A DNA stretch of 64,000 nt from DASQZK01 sp963764345. GTDB lineage: Bacteria > Bacteroidota > Bacteroidia > Bacteroidales > GCA-2748055. The notes below the pieces were generated by a model. That model searched no databases, had not been told where the DNA came from, and saw only the letters and a list, made by a program, of their open reading frames with translations. Positions 63,602 to 64,000 of the stretch are shown piece by piece (within the stretch, counting starts at the first letter, position 1; each line of letters begins with the position of its first letter). Both the position numbers and the translations under genes were made by a program. Location of the stretch: positions 186,001-250,000 of the forward strand of contig CAVXSF010000007.1 in NCBI GenBank assembly GCA_963764345.1. Direction: 5' to 3'.

Positions 63602-64000
63602 ATGGTATTCCCAAGATCTACAATTATTTTTCTCCTTCTGCCATTGTTGCCGGGGTGCATCTCCGGAAGTAATTCATCACAGGACCGGAATGCGTCTTAC
63701 GTTGAAGTTCCTGTTGAAACCATTATGGATAAAATCCGTGGCGGTGTTGCAGGACAGATGATAGGTGTCCTGAATGGCCTTCAGTATGAATTTAAATTCA
63801 TAGAAGAACCTGGAAACATCACGCAGTATACACCCGCTTTACCTGATGGAGCGTACACGGATGACGATACTGATTTCGAATGGGTTTATATCTGTGAAAT
63901 GCAGCGTAAACGTACTATTATGCTGCCATACCGTGATATAGCTGAATTATGGAAAACCCGGATAAACAGAAATATCTGGTGTTCGAATAACTATGCAAGA
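63602..64000 (+). CDS. ADP-ribosylglycohydrolase-family lipoprotein, partial
   Basis: The ATG at 63602 opens a frame that runs through the window end. It has a lipoprotein signal (IIFLLLPLLPGC). IMDKIRGGVAGQMIGVLNG is the typical start of the ADP-ribosylglycohydrolase all-helical fold. GAYTDDDTDFEWVYICEM carries the Thr-Asp-Asp metal-binding motif of the family. Exported members are frequent in Bacteroidota carbohydrate loci, where their substrate is not ADP-ribosyl protein with certainty. At least 133 residues are present; the family usually exceeds 300. Confidence 0.8.
   Translation, partial: MVFPRSTIIFLLLPLLPGCISGSNSSQDRNASYVEVPVETIMDKIRGGVAGQMIGVLNGLQYEFKFIEEPGNITQYTPALPDGAYTDDDTDFEWVYICEMQRKRTIMLPYRDIAELWKTRINRNIWCSNNYAR

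Overview
The window looks like a chromosomal segment of a Bacteroidota organism, probably an anaerobic or facultative polysaccharide degrader of the Bacteroidales/Marinilabiliales type. This rests on a type IX secretion sorting domain on a GH16 enzyme, a gldA-gldF-gldG-like ABC operon, a TonB-dependent receptor with a carboxypeptidase-like N-terminal domain, many SPII lipoproteins, and promoters resembling the Bacteroidota TTG/TAnnTTTG type. Genus assignment is not possible from the sequence alone. No tRNA, rRNA, CRISPR array or intact insertion sequence was seen.

Layout. Positions 1-7 kb hold two tandem GH9 cellulase-type genes (the second cut by the window edge), a repeat-rich intergenic stretch, a cellobiose/mannobiose 2-epimerase and a GH26 mannanase. 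Positions 7.3-11.5 kb hold a gldA-gldF-gldG-DUF4340 operon ending in a clear terminator. Positions 11.9-31 kb are a carbohydrate region: a YCII-like protein, a modular secreted GH16, a glucuronate module (SDR oxidoreductase, mannonate dehydratase, GH67 alpha-glucuronidase), a LacI regulator, GH172, GH116, GH43 and a second GH116. No SusC/SusD pair is visible there.

Positions 31.4-40.4 kb hold the most unusual locus. A candidate sigma-54 promoter with three upstream palindromes precedes four genes: a periplasmic-binding-protein/GcvH-like fusion, a Tat-exported four-cluster ferredoxin, a HybB/NrfD membrane subunit, and a second membrane-anchored GcvH-like protein. A histidine kinase carrying heme-c motifs, an NtrC-type activator and an archaemetzincin protease follow. 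The arrangement suggests a quinone-linked redox complex with its own redox-sensing sigma-54 control, and no obvious catalytic subunit.

Positions 40.7-49.4 kb hold a TonB-dependent receptor, an FMN-binding lipoprotein interrupted by a stop codon, a YhcH/YiaL-type lipoprotein, a GH27 alpha-galactosidase, an acetate transporter, a DUF1080 lipoprotein and a small membrane protein. Positions 49.6-61.4 kb hold a leftward four-gene operon for a cell-surface apparatus: an outer-membrane barrel, a 2448-residue protein with five ~154-residue repeats, a small secreted protein and an Fn3-repeat protein. The end of the window has a membrane protein, an AraC regulator and the start of an ADP-ribosylglycohydrolase-family lipoprotein.

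A striking feature is that five long genes (GH9, gldG, GH16, GH67, GH116) are each broken by one single-base frameshift, and the FMN-binding gene by one in-frame TAA. Otherwise perfect homology-like continuity on both sides makes base-calling error in a draft assembly at least as likely as true decay.
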